Source of the DNA: Actinomycetota bacterium
GTDB taxonomy: Bacteria; Actinomycetota; Thermoleophilia; Gaiellales; Gaiellaceae
NCBI GenBank assembly: GCA_020029625.1
Contig: JAIBJP010000002.1
Span: forward strand, 1-35,218
Direction: 5' to 3'
Length of the DNA stretch: 35,218 bases
In this document: in pieces, positions 16,150 to 22,887 of the stretch
How positions within the stretch are numbered: the first letter of the stretch is position 1
How the letters are laid out: each line of letters opens with the position of its first letter
Translations under genes and position numbers: made by a program
Notes under the pieces: generated by a model
Database searches by the model: none
What the model saw: the letters and a program-made list of their open reading frames with translations, nothing else
What the model was told of the DNA's origin: nothing

Positions 16150-16493
16150 GCGACTGGCACGACGTCGGCTCGCTCGCCGATCTCGAGCGGGACGGCCATG
16201 TAGTTGCCCGGGTGGAAGGACGTGAGGTCGGCGTCGTAGCGGTGGGGGGCGACCTTCGCGGCGTGCGCAATCGCTGTCCGCACCACGGCGGTCCGCTCTG
16301 CCTCGGGACCGTGGAGCGCCGCGTCACCGGGCGGCCTGGCGGCTACGACCTCGCGGATGAGCTGGTCCTCCGTTGTCCCTGGCACGGCTGGGAGTTCGAC
16401 CCGCTCACAGGTGCCTGCCTCGACGATTCCGCACTGCGCGTCGCCGTCTACCCGGCCAAGGCCGTCGACGGCCGAGTCTTGATTGACATATGA
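16146..16493 (+). CDS. Rieske [2Fe-2S] ferredoxin
   Basis: 115 residues from a GTG overlapping the amidohydrolase stop (GTGA). The two Rieske ligand boxes are visible: NRCPHHGGPLC around residues 42-52 and LRCPWHGWEFD around residues 77-87. The loop between them is longer than in typical ferredoxins and includes a GRPGGYD insertion. Single-domain Rieske ferredoxins carry electrons from a reductase to a Rieske oxygenase. The only such oxygenase in the window is at 3290-4393, at the far end of the opposite arm, so the two may be partners. It is the last gene of the rightward arm. The PadR -35 element lies inside its final codons. Confidence 0.88.
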   Translation: MSDWHDVGSLADLERDGHVVARVEGREVGVVAVGGDLRGVRNRCPHHGGPLCLGTVERRVTGRPGGYDLADELVLRCPWHGWEFDPLTGACLDDSALRVAVYPAKAVDGRVLIDI

Positions 16494-16511
16494 GGTAGTC
16501 CCAAGTACCTT
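16483..16511 (+). promoter_or_regulatory. Promoter of the PadR-HAAS operon (leaderless)
   Basis: A consensus -35 TTGACA (16483-16488), a 17-nt spacer and a TACCTT -10 (16506-16511). The ATG of the PadR gene begins 8 nt past the -10, so transcription should start at or next to the start codon; no Shine-Dalgarno is present. The -35 overlaps the end of the ferredoxin gene. Confidence 0.72.
16493..16510. promoter_or_regulatory. Candidate PadR operator
   Basis: An inverted repeat AGGTA, 8 nt, TACCT lies between and over the core promoter elements, its right arm covering the -10. PadR regulators commonly bind such dyads in their own promoters and repress. The binding itself is inferred. Confidence 0.5.
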
Positions 16512-16518
16512 GTAGTGC

Positions 16519-16860
16519 ATGGTAGCTACGCAGGACGCCCTCCTCGCGCAAATGCGGCGTGGCACTCTCCAGTACTGCGTGCTCTCGCTGCTCGCCGACG
16601 AGGAGCGATACGGGTTCGATCTCGTCCGCGGTCTCGCCGTGTCGGACGGGATGGTCACGAGCGAGGGAACGATCTACCCGCTGCTGAGCCGCCTCCGCCG
16701 GGACGGGCTCGTCGAGTCCACCTGGCAGGAATCTCCGACCGGCCCGCCGCGCCGCTACTACCGCTTGACCGACGCCGGGCGGGCGGCGCTCGAGGGATTC
16801 AGGCTGGAATGGCGCCGGTTTCGCGACGCGGTAGACCACTTCGTAGAGAGGACGACATGA
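16519..16860 (+). CDS. PadR-family transcriptional regulator
   Basis: 113 residues. The N-terminal winged helix has the family pattern GTLQYCVLSLLADEERYGFDL, then SEGTIYPLLSRLRRDGLV (recognition helix and wing) and RRYYRLTDAGRAAL. The C-terminal helix that usually dimerises is short, as in the PadR-s2 group. It would act as a dimeric repressor, most likely of its own operon through the dyad at 16493-16510. The next gene, a HAAS-domain membrane protein, overlaps by 4 nt (ATGA). This pairing is very common and implies the two work as a unit. The effector is unknown. Confidence 0.92.
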   Translation: MVATQDALLAQMRRGTLQYCVLSLLADEERYGFDLVRGLAVSDGMVTSEGTIYPLLSRLRRDGLVESTWQESPTGPPRRYYRLTDAGRAALEGFRLEWRRFRDAVDHFVERTT

Positions 16861-17486
16861 TCATGGCAGCGAAAGTCGACAAGCTCGTATCGGATTATCT
16901 GAAGCGCCTGAACGGAGAGCTCCGGGGCCTTCCCCGAGCGCGGCGGCGCGAGCTCGTCGACGAGATCTCCGAGCACATCGCCGAGGCCCGTGCGGGCCTG
17001 GAGAGCGAGAACGAGGCCGCGATCCGAACGCTTCTCGATCGCCTGGGGGACCCGGAGGAGATCGCCGCCGAGGCGAGGGAGCGCTTCGGGCTGGCGCCGA
17101 GGAAGGTCGGCTGGAAGGAGGTCGGCGCTCTGATCATGCTCCCTATCGGCGGTGTCATCCTGCCAGTGCTCGGGTGGTTCATCGGGATCGTTCTGCTCTG
17201 GGTCTCCGACGCCTGGAGCACGCGAGACAAGCTCGTCGGAACCCTGCTGTTCCCGGGCGGCCTCCTCCTGCCATTGGCCTTGGGCGTGATGGCGGAGGAA
17301 TCCAGTGGCTGCGGCACGATCGTGAATCCTCAGCTTTCCCCTCAGCCGATCGGCAGCAACTGCCCGCCCGCCGATGGGACCGGCGCCTGGGAGGTCGCTC
17401 TCGTCGTGATGCTCGTGCTCGTGCCTCTCGTGACGACCGTGTACCTGGCCCGCCGGATGCGCCGGGCGTCGTCCGCGACGGCCTAG
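16857..17486 (+). CDS. HAAS-domain (DUF1700-like) membrane protein
   Basis: 209 residues from the ATG at 16857 that overlaps the PadR stop. The N-terminal 75 residues are the helical HAAS region: DYLKRLNGELRGLPRARR, ELVDEISEHIAEA and LLDRLGDPEEIAAEARERFG. Then come about three membrane helices (near 86-110, 120-135 and 180-197), with an outside loop that has two Cys. HAAS proteins are coded next to PadR regulators and are thought to act as membrane partners or sensors; the molecular role is not established. Its stop lies in a CTAG shared with the opposing YtcJ gene. Confidence 0.85.
   Translation: MIMAAKVDKLVSDYLKRLNGELRGLPRARRRELVDEISEHIAEARAGLESENEAAIRTLLDRLGDPEEIAAEARERFGLAPRKVGWKEVGALIMLPIGGVILPVLGWFIGIVLLWVSDAWSTRDKLVGTLLFPGGLLLPLALGVMAEESSGCGTIVNPQLSPQPIGSNCPPADGTGAWEVALVVMLVLVPLVTTVYLARRMRRASSATA
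17483..17486. other. Convergent stop overlap (CTAG)
   Basis: The TAG of the HAAS gene (17484-17486) and the TAG of the YtcJ gene on the other strand (17485-17483) share one CTAG. There is no space for a terminator between the genes. Confidence 0.95.
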
Positions 17487-19102
17487 AGCGCGTCGTACAC
17501 GGCCTCGCCCTCGACGAGAGTCAGGAGGACGCGGGCGTCGCCGACCGGTCCGGCGCCTGGATCGAAGAGATCACGATCGAGCACGACGAGGTCGGCGAGC
17601 TTGCCGGGCTCGATCGAGCCGGTTTTCTCTTCCAGGAAGTTCACGTAGGCCGAGCCCCGCGTGAAGGCTGCGACGGCGGTTTCCAAGTCGAGGGCTTCCT
17701 CGGGCAGCATCGGCTCGGTGTCGCGGTTCGGATGCTCGACGCGCGTGACGGCGACCTCGACGATCTCGAGCGGATTCGGAGTCGAGACCGTCCAGTCGCT
17801 GCCGAACGCGAGTCGCGCCCCCGCGCGGTGGAGACTGCCAAACGGGTAGTGGTAGCGCGCCCGCTCCTCCCCGATGAACGGAAGCGTCAGATCGGTCACG
17901 TAGCGGCTGGCGGCAGCCCAGTAGGGCTGCGCGTTCGCAACGACTCCGAGCTCGGCGAAGCGGGGCTGGTCGTCGGGATGGACGAGCTGGATGTGAGCCA
18001 GGTGGTGACGGGCATCGCGGCGCCCGTTCGCCTGCTGCGCCGATTCGATCGCGTCGAGCGACTCGCGCACGGCGCGATCGCCGATCGTGTGCAGGTGGAC
18101 TTGAAAACCGTGGCCGTCGAGGAGAGTGACGATGGACGAGAGCTCTTCCGGCTCGTGCATGCCGATGCCGCGGTTGTCAGTGCCGAAATAGGGCTCAAGA
18201 AGCGCTCCGGTGAAGTTCTCGAGCACCCCGTCCTGGAAGATCTTCGCTCCGCGGATGCGCAGGCGCCCGACGCTCCCCTGCTCCCGCATGGCGAGCAGCT
18301 CGTCGATCTGCTCCTCCCCTCGAGTACGGTCCCAGAGAAGGTTCCCCTCCGACCGCATCGTCAGCTCGCCTCGTTCGGCAAGCGTCCGGTAGGCGCTCAG
18401 GGTGTGCGAGAGGACAGTCGCGTCCTGCCAAGCGGTGATTCCGAGCGCGTGCAGCTGCGTCTGCGCGTTCAAGATCGCCTGCTCCCATTCGGCCGCGGTC
18501 GTTGCGGGCACGAGCTCGTCCACAGCGCGCATCGCTCCTTCGTGAAGCGTTCCGGACGGCTCCCCACCGGCGCCTCGCTCGATCCGTCCGTCAGGCGGAT
18601 CCGGGGTCGACGAGTCGATGCCCGCGAGCTCGAGCGCCCTGCTGTTGACCCAGGCGCCGTGGCTGTCCCGGTTCGTGACGAACACCGGCCGGTCGGGGAC
18701 GACCGCGTCGAGGCTCTCCTTGTCCGGGGTTCCACCCGGGAAAGAGTCCATCGACCAGCCGCTGCCCGCGATCCATTCCCGCTCCGAATGCTCGGCCGCG
18801 TAGCGGGCGATCGTGTCGAGGCACTCCGTCGCGGTCTTGGCGTCGTGCAGGTTGCACTCGATCGCCAGGAGGCCTCCGTGCGGCGGATGCAGGTGGGCGT
18901 CCTGGAAGCCCGGGAGAACCGTGCGGCCCTCGAGCTCGACGACGCGCGTCGCCGTCCCCGCCATGCTCGCGAGGTCTGATGCCGAGCCAACGGCCGTAAT
19001 GCGGCCGCCCCTGACCGCGACCGCTTCGGCGGTTCCGCCCGACACCATGTGCACGGCGCCGCCTGTGAGGAGGAGATCGGCCGGGTTAGGGTCCATCGGC
19101 AT
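17483..19102 (-). CDS. YtcJ-like metal-dependent amidohydrolase
   Basis: 539 residues if the ATG at 19102 is used; an ATG at 19096 gives 537. The small beta domain (DLLLTGGAVHMVSGG, VRGGRITAVG) is followed by the TIM barrel with the metal HxH in GFQDAHLHPPHGG, then HTIGDRAV and FGSDWTVSTPNPL, which are YtcJ/exoenzyme-regulatory-protein signatures. The C-terminal GSIEPGKLADLVVLDRD block closes the beta domain. It hydrolyses an amide or ester bond of an unknown small molecule in the cytoplasm. It is divergent from the M20 peptidase gene, with both ATGs in one CATG. The two hydrolases may share a pathway. Confidence 0.88.
   Translation of the reverse strand: MPMDPNPADLLLTGGAVHMVSGGTAEAVAVRGGRITAVGSASDLASMAGTATRVVELEGRTVLPGFQDAHLHPPHGGLLAIECNLHDAKTATECLDTIARYAAEHSEREWIAGSGWSMDSFPGGTPDKESLDAVVPDRPVFVTNRDSHGAWVNSRALELAGIDSSTPDPPDGRIERGAGGEPSGTLHEGAMRAVDELVPATTAAEWEQAILNAQTQLHALGITAWQDATVLSHTLSAYRTLAERGELTMRSEGNLLWDRTRGEEQIDELLAMREQGSVGRLRIRGAKIFQDGVLENFTGALLEPYFGTDNRGIGMHEPEELSSIVTLLDGHGFQVHLHTIGDRAVRESLDAIESAQQANGRRDARHHLAHIQLVHPDDQPRFAELGVVANAQPYWAAASRYVTDLTLPFIGEERARYHYPFGSLHRAGARLAFGSDWTVSTPNPLEIVEVAVTRVEHPNRDTEPMLPEEALDLETAVAAFTRGSAYVNFLEEKTGSIEPGKLADLVVLDRDLFDPGAGPVGDARVLLTLVEGEAVYDAL
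19087..19092 (+). promoter_or_regulatory. Candidate -10 box of the M20 peptidase gene
   Basis: TAGGGT ends 8 nt before the ATG at 19101, fitting a leaderless transcript. A weak CTGTGA about 18 nt upstream could be the -35. Both lie inside the opposing YtcJ gene. Confidence 0.35.
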
Positions 19103-20327
19103 GACGATCTTCTCATCCCGGGAGGCGCGGAAGGCCGTCGAGCATGCGTTGCCCGAGACGATTTCCTTCCTACAGGAGCTCGTCAGAGTGCCAAGCCTGC
19201 TCGGCAACGAGGAGCCGGCGCAAGCGCTCGTCGAGCAACGCCTGCGGGACCTCGGCTTCGACGTCCGCTCGCTCGTGCCCGACGAGGCCGAGCTTGCGGA
19301 GAACCCTAACTCGGGGATCCCGCTCCTTTCCTACGAGGCGCGCCGGTGCCTTGTCGGCACGCTGGGACGCGGTAGCGGAAAGTCGCTCCTCCTGAACGGG
19401 CACGTCGACGTCGTCAGCGAGGAGCCCGCCGATCGCTGGACGAAGCCGCCCTATGGGGCCGCAATCGAGGACGGGCGCCTGTACGGCCGGGGAGCCTGCG
19501 ACATGAAGGGCGGGATCGCGGCGATGCTCCTCGCCGTCGAGGCCGCGCTGAGCGCCGGCGAGCTCCCGGGCCCGCTCGTCTACCAGAGCGTGATCGAGGA
19601 GGAGTGCGGCGGCAACGGCGCGCTCGCCGCGTGCCTCGCCGGGCCGCTCGCCGACGGAGTCGTGATCGGGGAGCCGACCAACGGATCCATGGACCTGGTC
19701 GCTCCCGGCGTCATCTGGGCCCGGATCACCCTCGAAGGCAGCTCGCGACACGCCTCGCACGCCGACGAGGGCTCGAATCCGATCGAGACCGCCTTCGCCG
19801 TCACCGCGGCTCTGCACGGGCTCGAAGCCTCCCTGAACGAGAAGCCGGAGCCGGAGTTCGCCGGTGTGGAGCGCCCCTACTTGCTCAACGTCGGCGCGCT
19901 GCACTCAGGGGACTGGCCGTCGATGACGCCGGGAAGAGCCGAGCTCGACGTGCGTCTCGGTTTCCCGATCCGGATGGATCCGGGCGAGGCGCAGTCGCTC
20001 CTCGCCGCAGCCGTCGGGCGCGCCGAGGGCAGCGCGAAAGTCGAGTTCCGCGGCTTTCGTGCACGTGGCTATGCCTTCGAATCCGACACGCCGCTCGTCC
20101 GGCTCCTCGCGGACTGTCACGAGGAGGTGCGGGGAAGCGCGCTCGTGGCAGAGCCCGCCCGCGCGACCACCGACCTGCGCTTCTTCGAGCCCGGACAGGC
20201 CGTTTGCTACGGGCCGACCGGCGAAGGGCTCCACGGCGTCGACGAGTGGGTCGATCTCGAGTCGATCGCCGAGACGGCCGCCGTCCTCGCGCTCCTCATC
20301 CGGCGCTGGGGCGACGGGCACCTATAG
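19101..20327 (+). CDS. M20 metallopeptidase (ArgE/DapE family)
   Basis: 408 residues from the ATG at 19101. The two-zinc site is visible: His101 and Asp103 (NGHVDVV), bridging Asp134 (GRGACDMKGG), catalytic Glu167 with Glu168 (VIEEECGGNG), and a C-terminal His in GEGLHGVDEW. A lid or dimer domain lies in the middle. The family includes acetylornithine deacetylase, succinyl-diaminopimelate desuccinylase and related deacylases; I cannot pick one. No arg or dap genes are close, so a catabolic deacylase or carboxypeptidase role is more likely. Its 3' end overlaps the ABC ATPase gene by 6 nt in a CTATAG palindrome. Confidence 0.88.
   Translation: MTIFSSREARKAVEHALPETISFLQELVRVPSLLGNEEPAQALVEQRLRDLGFDVRSLVPDEAELAENPNSGIPLLSYEARRCLVGTLGRGSGKSLLLNGHVDVVSEEPADRWTKPPYGAAIEDGRLYGRGACDMKGGIAAMLLAVEAALSAGELPGPLVYQSVIEEECGGNGALAACLAGPLADGVVIGEPTNGSMDLVAPGVIWARITLEGSSRHASHADEGSNPIETAFAVTAALHGLEASLNEKPEPEFAGVERPYLLNVGALHSGDWPSMTPGRAELDVRLGFPIRMDPGEAQSLLAAAVGRAEGSAKVEFRGFRARGYAFESDTPLVRLLADCHEEVRGSALVAEPARATTDLRFFEPGQAVCYGPTGEGLHGVDEWVDLESIAETAAVLALLIRRWGDGHL
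20322..20327. other. Convergent stop overlap (CTATAG)
   Basis: The palindrome CTATAG holds the TAG of the M20 gene on the plus strand (20325-20327) and the TAG of the ABC ATPase gene on the minus strand (20324-20322). Confidence 0.95.
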
Positions 20328-21071
20328 GCGTCCGGCCTCGATGATCCGCTGGAGGAACTGCTGAGTTCGCTCGTTCGTGGGCGCGGAGAAGATCTCCGCG
20401 GGCGGCCCTTCCTCGAGGATGACGCCGTCGTGGAGGAAGCAGACGCGGTTCGCGATGTCGCGCGCGAAGCTCATCTCGTGCGTGGCGATGAGCATCGTCA
20501 TGCCGGAGGTGGCCAGGCCGCGGATCACGTCCAGGACCTCCGCGACCAGCTCGGGGTCGAGGGCGCTCGTCACCTCGTCCAGGAGCATCAGCTCCGGGCG
20601 CATGGCGAGCGCCCGCACGATCGCGACCCGTTGCTGCTGTCCCCCGGAGAGCCGGTCCGGGTACTCGCTCCGTTTGTCGGCGAGCCCGAAGCGGGCGAGG
20701 AGGTCGGCGGCTTCCTGATCGGCCTGCGCCTGTGGCGTCTTCAGCACCTTCGTCAGCCCGAGCGTGATGTTCTTGAGCACGCTCATGTGCGGGAAGAGGT
20801 TGAAGGCCTGGAAGACGATCCCGATCCGGCGCCGCACGTGGTCGACGTCGACACCCGGTGCGGTGATCTCCTCGCCGAGGAACTCGATCCGCCCGGCCTG
20901 GATCGGCTCGAGCAGGTTGACGCAGCGCAGGAGGGTGGACTTGCCAGAGCCCGACGCGCCGATCAGGCACACGACCTCGCTGGGCTCGAGCGTCAGGCTG
21001 ATGCCCTTCAGCACCTCGACGTCGAAGGACTTCTGCAGGCCTTCGATCGCGAGGACGGTCTCGGCGCTCAC
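20322..21071 (-). CDS. Polar amino-acid ABC transporter, ATP-binding protein (GlnQ-like)
   Basis: 249 residues from a GTG that overlaps the permease stop (GTGA); a longer open frame upstream is a shadow of the permease gene. Walker A GASGSGKS is at residues 38-45, followed by VFQAFNLFPH, the signature LSGGQQQRVAIVRALAM, Walker B LMLLDEVTSALD and the switch His in ATHEMSFA. Walker B has DEVTSALD as in GlnQ/HisP ATPases. It drives uptake through the permease at 21068-21883. No second permease is seen, so the permease probably works as a homodimer. Confidence 0.92.
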   Translation of the reverse strand: MSAETVLAIEGLQKSFDVEVLKGISLTLEPSEVVCLIGASGSGKSTLLRCVNLLEPIQAGRIEFLGEEITAPGVDVDHVRRRIGIVFQAFNLFPHMSVLKNITLGLTKVLKTPQAQADQEAADLLARFGLADKRSEYPDRLSGGQQQRVAIVRALAMRPELMLLDEVTSALDPELVAEVLDVIRGLATSGMTMLIATHEMSFARDIANRVCFLHDGVILEEGPPAEIFSAPTNERTQQFLQRIIEAGRL

Positions 21072-21883
21072 CGGGCTGCTCCGAGCGCGAGTTGCCGGCG
21101 CCGGTCGCGGATGACGAGCCAATCCGTCAGGCGCGCAAGCGGAATCGTCAGCAGGACGAAGAGGATCGCGGTCACGAGATATGGCGTGTAGTTGAAATTG
21201 CTCGCCACCTCGATCTGCGACTGACGGAAGGCCTCGACGGGGCCGAGGAGAGCGACGAGGGCGGTGTCCTTCTGGAGCCCGATGAAGTCGTTCAGGAGGG
21301 GCGGCACGACTCGGCGCACGGCCTGCGGGACGATCACGTAGCGCAGGGTCTTCGCCTGCGAGAGCCCAAGTGACCGAGCAGCTGCCTCCTGGCTCGGATG
21401 CACGGACTCGATCCCGGCGCGGTAGACCTCGGAGACGTACGCCGAGTAGACGAGCACGAGAGCGACCACGCCCCAGAAGAGCTCGTCGCGCGGGATGCCG
21501 GAGATCTGCAGAGCCGGCGCTCCGAACCCCAGGAGGTAGATGACGAGGATCGTCGGCACTCCCCGGAAGAAGTCCGTGTAGACGATCGCGAGCGCCCGCA
21601 AGGGAAAGAAGACCGGCCCCGGGAGGCTGCGCAGGATCGCGATGAAGAGCGCGAAGACGAGGATGAACACCTCGGCGATGAGGAAGATCCGTACGTTGAG
21701 GAGGAACGCCTTCGGGATCACCCGCAGGGACTCGCGGAAGAACTCCCCGTTGAAGAACTGGCGCTGCACCTCGGGCCAACCCGGAGAGTTGGACACCACG
21801 AGCACTACGACGAGCGCGAAGACGACCGTGCTCGCGAGCGCGATCAGGGTGCTTCGCGACCCGGAGGCGCCGTGAGTGCGCAA
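21068..21883 (-). CDS. Polar amino-acid ABC transporter permease (HisM/GlnP type)
   Basis: 271 residues. The best start is a TTG at 21883, 7 nt after the binding-protein stop; it has no strong Shine-Dalgarno and the start is less certain than the gene. There is an N-terminal membrane helix, about four more, and the EAA loop AARSLGLSQAKTLRYVIVPQAVRRVVPP typical of the HisMQ group. YTDFFRGVPTILVIYLLGFG is the conserved segment near helix 2-3 of the family. It forms the channel with the GlnQ-like ATPase. Confidence 0.88.
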   Translation of the reverse strand: MRTHGASGSRSTLIALASTVVFALVVVLVVSNSPGWPEVQRQFFNGEFFRESLRVIPKAFLLNVRIFLIAEVFILVFALFIAILRSLPGPVFFPLRALAIVYTDFFRGVPTILVIYLLGFGAPALQISGIPRDELFWGVVALVLVYSAYVSEVYRAGIESVHPSQEAAARSLGLSQAKTLRYVIVPQAVRRVVPPLLNDFIGLQKDTALVALLGPVEAFRQSQIEVASNFNYTPYLVTAILFVLLTIPLARLTDWLVIRDRRRQLALGAAR

Positions 21884-21890
21884 CCGGGTC

Positions 21891-22781
21891 TTACTCGAGC
21901 ACTGGCGGCGCCGAGCCCTCGATCCACTTCTGCGCGGCCTCGTCGAGGGTGCCCGCTTCGCGGAGGTTCGCGATCGCCTGGTTGACGCAATCGCGGAGCG
22001 GGTTCCCCTCCTCGAAGACGAGGCCGAAGTACTCCTGCCCCTCCGCCGGAAGGCGCCCGACCGCCGTCGCGTTCGGCACCTGGACGGCCGTGACGTAGAG
22101 AGAGGTGGGGTAGTCGACCACGATGCCGTCGATGTTCCCGTTCTTGAGGGCGCGGATGGCGTCGTTGTTCGTGCTGTAGACGTTCGGGTCCTTACTCGGC
22201 TGGATGGTGGCGACGATCGCGTCGTAGCTCGTCGTCCCCAGCTGGGCCCCCAGCTTCGCGTCCTTCAGGTCCCCGAGCGAAGTTGCCTTGGCGAACTTGG
22301 AGGACTTCAGCGTCACGACCGCCTGCTCGACGTCGTAGTACGAGTCGCTGAAATCGAGGGCCTGATCGCGCTCCGGGCTGTAGGAGACCTGGTTGATGTC
22401 GAAGTCGAAGTCCTTCGGGCCCGGCTTGAACACGTTGTCGAAGGGAACGACGACCCATTTGACCTCGTCGTCGGAGAAGCCCAACTCGTTGGCCACCGCG
22501 TAGGCGACCGCGCCTTCGTAGCCCTGCTTCGTCGGCTCGGTGGTCGGATCCCACGGGGCACCTTCGGCGTCCTGGAACCAGGGCGGGAAGGCAGGATTGT
22601 CCGTTGCGATCGTGAGCTGCCCGGAAGTCTTGAGGATCAGCTGGTCCTTGGCGCATGGATCGGGCGCGGCCGCCGTCTCCGTGCCCGCCGCTGTCGGCGT
22701 GGCCTCCTCGTCGGCTCCGCACGCGGCTGCCGCGAGTGCGAAGACGGCGAGAACGAGGGTCAGGACGAGCTGTTTCCGCAT
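21891..22781 (-). CDS. Amino-acid ABC transporter substrate-binding lipoprotein
   Basis: 296 residues from an ATG with AAGGAG six nt upstream (22788-22793). The signal peptide ends in the lipobox LAAAAC with Cys21, so the protein is anchored outside the membrane; a Thr/Ala-rich linker follows. The mature part is a solute-binding family 3 fold (LTIATDNPAFPPWF, GYEGAVAYAVANELGF, DFDINQVSYSPERDQALDFS, NGNIDGIVVDYPTS). The family binds polar amino acids or opines. A TAGATT box at 22808-22813 could be its promoter, overlapped upstream by the CTTAA repeats. Confidence 0.9.
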   Translation of the reverse strand: MRKQLVLTLVLAVFALAAAACGADEEATPTAAGTETAAAPDPCAKDQLILKTSGQLTIATDNPAFPPWFQDAEGAPWDPTTEPTKQGYEGAVAYAVANELGFSDDEVKWVVVPFDNVFKPGPKDFDFDINQVSYSPERDQALDFSDSYYDVEQAVVTLKSSKFAKATSLGDLKDAKLGAQLGTTSYDAIVATIQPSKDPNVYSTNNDAIRALKNGNIDGIVVDYPTSLYVTAVQVPNATAVGRLPAEGQEYFGLVFEEGNPLRDCVNQAIANLREAGTLDEAAQKWIEGSAPPVLE

Positions 22782-22787
22782 CGGGGT

Positions 22788-22793
22788 CTCCTT
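22788..22793 (-). promoter_or_regulatory. Ribosome binding site of the binding-lipoprotein gene
   Basis: AAGGAG on the minus strand, six nt before the ATG at 22781. It supports this start and shows that this transcript has a leader, unlike many first genes here. Confidence 0.75.
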
Positions 22794-22807
22794 CGGCCGG
22801 GTCGCCG

Positions 22808-22813
22808 AATCTA
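22808..22813 (-). promoter_or_regulatory. Candidate -10 box of the amino-acid importer operon
   Basis: TAGATT on the minus strand, 26 nt before the ATG. The -35 region would fall at about 22831-22836, inside the GCGCTTAAC repeats, which suggests activator control. Confidence 0.35.
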
Positions 22814-22822
22814 CCAGGAGGA

Positions 22823-22863
22823 GCGCTTAACGCGCGCTTAACCGCACGCAACCCGCCCTTAAG
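22823..22863. promoter_or_regulatory. Phased CTTAA repeats in the importer/HtrA divergent gap
   Basis: GCGCTTAAC occurs at 22823-22831 and again at 22834-22842, exactly 11 nt apart. A variant GCCCTTAAG is at 22855-22863, a further 21 nt on. The 11-nt period resembles binding sites of OmpR/PhoB-type response regulators. The first pair covers the -35 region of the leftward importer promoter and the third covers the -35 region of the rightward HtrA promoter. Confidence 0.55.
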
Positions 22864-22874
22864 CACCGCGGCGC

Positions 22875-22880
22875 TATAAC
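22875..22880 (+). promoter_or_regulatory. Candidate -10 box of the HtrA-like gene (leaderless)
   Basis: TATAAC ends 7 nt before the GTG start at 22888. There is no Shine-Dalgarno. The -35 position holds part of the third CTTAA repeat rather than a TTGACA. Confidence 0.42.
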
Positions 22881-22887
22881 CGTTGGC

